Origin: Nothophaeocryptopus gaeumannii
Lineage: Eukaryota; Ascomycota; Dothideomycetes; Mycosphaerellales; Mycosphaerellaceae
Direction: 5' to 3'
DNA length: 64,000 bases
Assembly (NCBI GenBank): GCA_031771865.1
Contig: JASISA010000023.1
Span: 434,001 to 498,000 of the forward strand
Numbering within the stretch: the stretch's first letter is position 1; each line of letters starts with the position of its first letter. The position numbers and the translations under genes were made by a program. Below, one piece after another: positions 63,612-64,000 of this stretch. The notes beneath the pieces were generated by a model that ran no database searches, was not told the DNA's origin, and saw only the letters and a program-made list of their open reading frames with translations.

Positions 63612-64000
63612 GCCAACTCAATTCTTCACTCAGCTGGGTATGGGCTAATGCGAGAATGATAGAGCCATTGATCGAAGTGAGAGTGTCGATGCTGGTTATG
63701 AGAGAATGGCGTTCCCCGGATGCTGTAAAAGATGTCCGTCAGTGGTTGCACGGTCACCTATTTTGGGCGTGCATGTTGTTGTGAGCGAGGAATGCATGAC
63801 CCAGGAGGGACTGCATCTTGGAAACCCCGCTGACATCTATTGTCGCAGATGAGAAGATGTAGTTTACTGACCTTGTATTGACCAGGATTGCCTGCACGTA
63901 TGTGCGTGTCTCGGCCCAGTTACCAGGAAACTTTCGCATGCGCAATCGTCGCGACTGTGATCGGTGTCGCAAGTGTGATCGGTGTTTGATTCAGGGTCGG
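63612..64000. other. Upstream region of the RasGEF gene, to window end
   Basis: 389 bp with only short open frames. It presumably holds promoter and leader of the RasGEF gene. A 72-codon minus-strand frame (63754-63972) looks like chance. Confidence 0.5.

Noticed and set aside
63754..63972. 72-codon minus-strand frame at the right edge
   Set aside because: Lies in the expected leader of the RasGEF gene and lacks protein-like features.

Overview
This window looks like nuclear DNA of a filamentous ascomycete, most likely a Dothideomycete close to Mycosphaerellaceae (an inference from protein flavour; no species is claimed). Genes sit on both strands, and introns are short (43-106 bp) with GTRNGT-type donors, CTRAC-like branch points and YAG acceptors. 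Several genes are typical fungal single-copy genes (SEC23, QCR7, MAG1-type glycosylase, CCE1 resolvase, BMT5, a CDC25-like Ras exchange factor).

Layout. 1-2048: 5' part of a large basic, disordered protein on the minus strand, cut by the window edge. 3074-6094: large Ser/Thr/Gly-rich GPI-type cell-surface protein. 7057-8359: possible mitochondrial protein whose frame is broken in an A7 tract. 8701-10082: 3-methyladenine DNA glycosylase. 10504-11128: cytochrome bc1 subunit 7, sharing a promoter region with a mitochondrial NAD+ carrier (11682-12893). 13548-14471: F-box-like protein with SAP-like repeats. 15838-17004: aquaporin-family channel with NPA/NLA motifs. 17479-18033: small orphan. 18231-25868: three large orphan proteins that look like distant paralogs, with a secreted NTF2-like protein between them. 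25869-28647: nearly 2.8 kb without a supportable gene. 28648-29503: CYS3/MetR-type bZIP sulfur regulator. 30193-32203: 2OG-Fe(II) oxygenase-like protein. 32845-34880: decayed SDR, a decayed small gene and a short F-box ORF. 35167-36189: Cce1/Ydc2 Holliday-junction resolvase, divergent from an AVT-type vacuolar amino-acid transporter (36755-38520). 39347-41739: SEC23. 42590-44366 and 44900-46423: divergent MFS sugar transporter and DUF1479 protein. 46570-49436: DUF6604 protein. 50085-50939: BMT5 rRNA methyltransferase. 51146-55760: graveyard of F-box-like orphan genes, including tandem partial copies. 55834-58530: CHY/RING-type E3 ligase. 59865-63611: SH3-RasGEF.

How the genes fit together. 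No classical metabolic gene cluster is visible; the region is ordinary housekeeping chromosome interrupted by lineage-specific or degenerating blocks. Possible pairs are QCR7 with the NAD+ carrier (both mitochondrial inner membrane, divergent starts) and the sugar transporter with the DUF1479 protein (divergent starts). The least explained material is the three-member orphan family at 18.2-25.9 kb and the degenerating F-box array at 51-55.8 kb.
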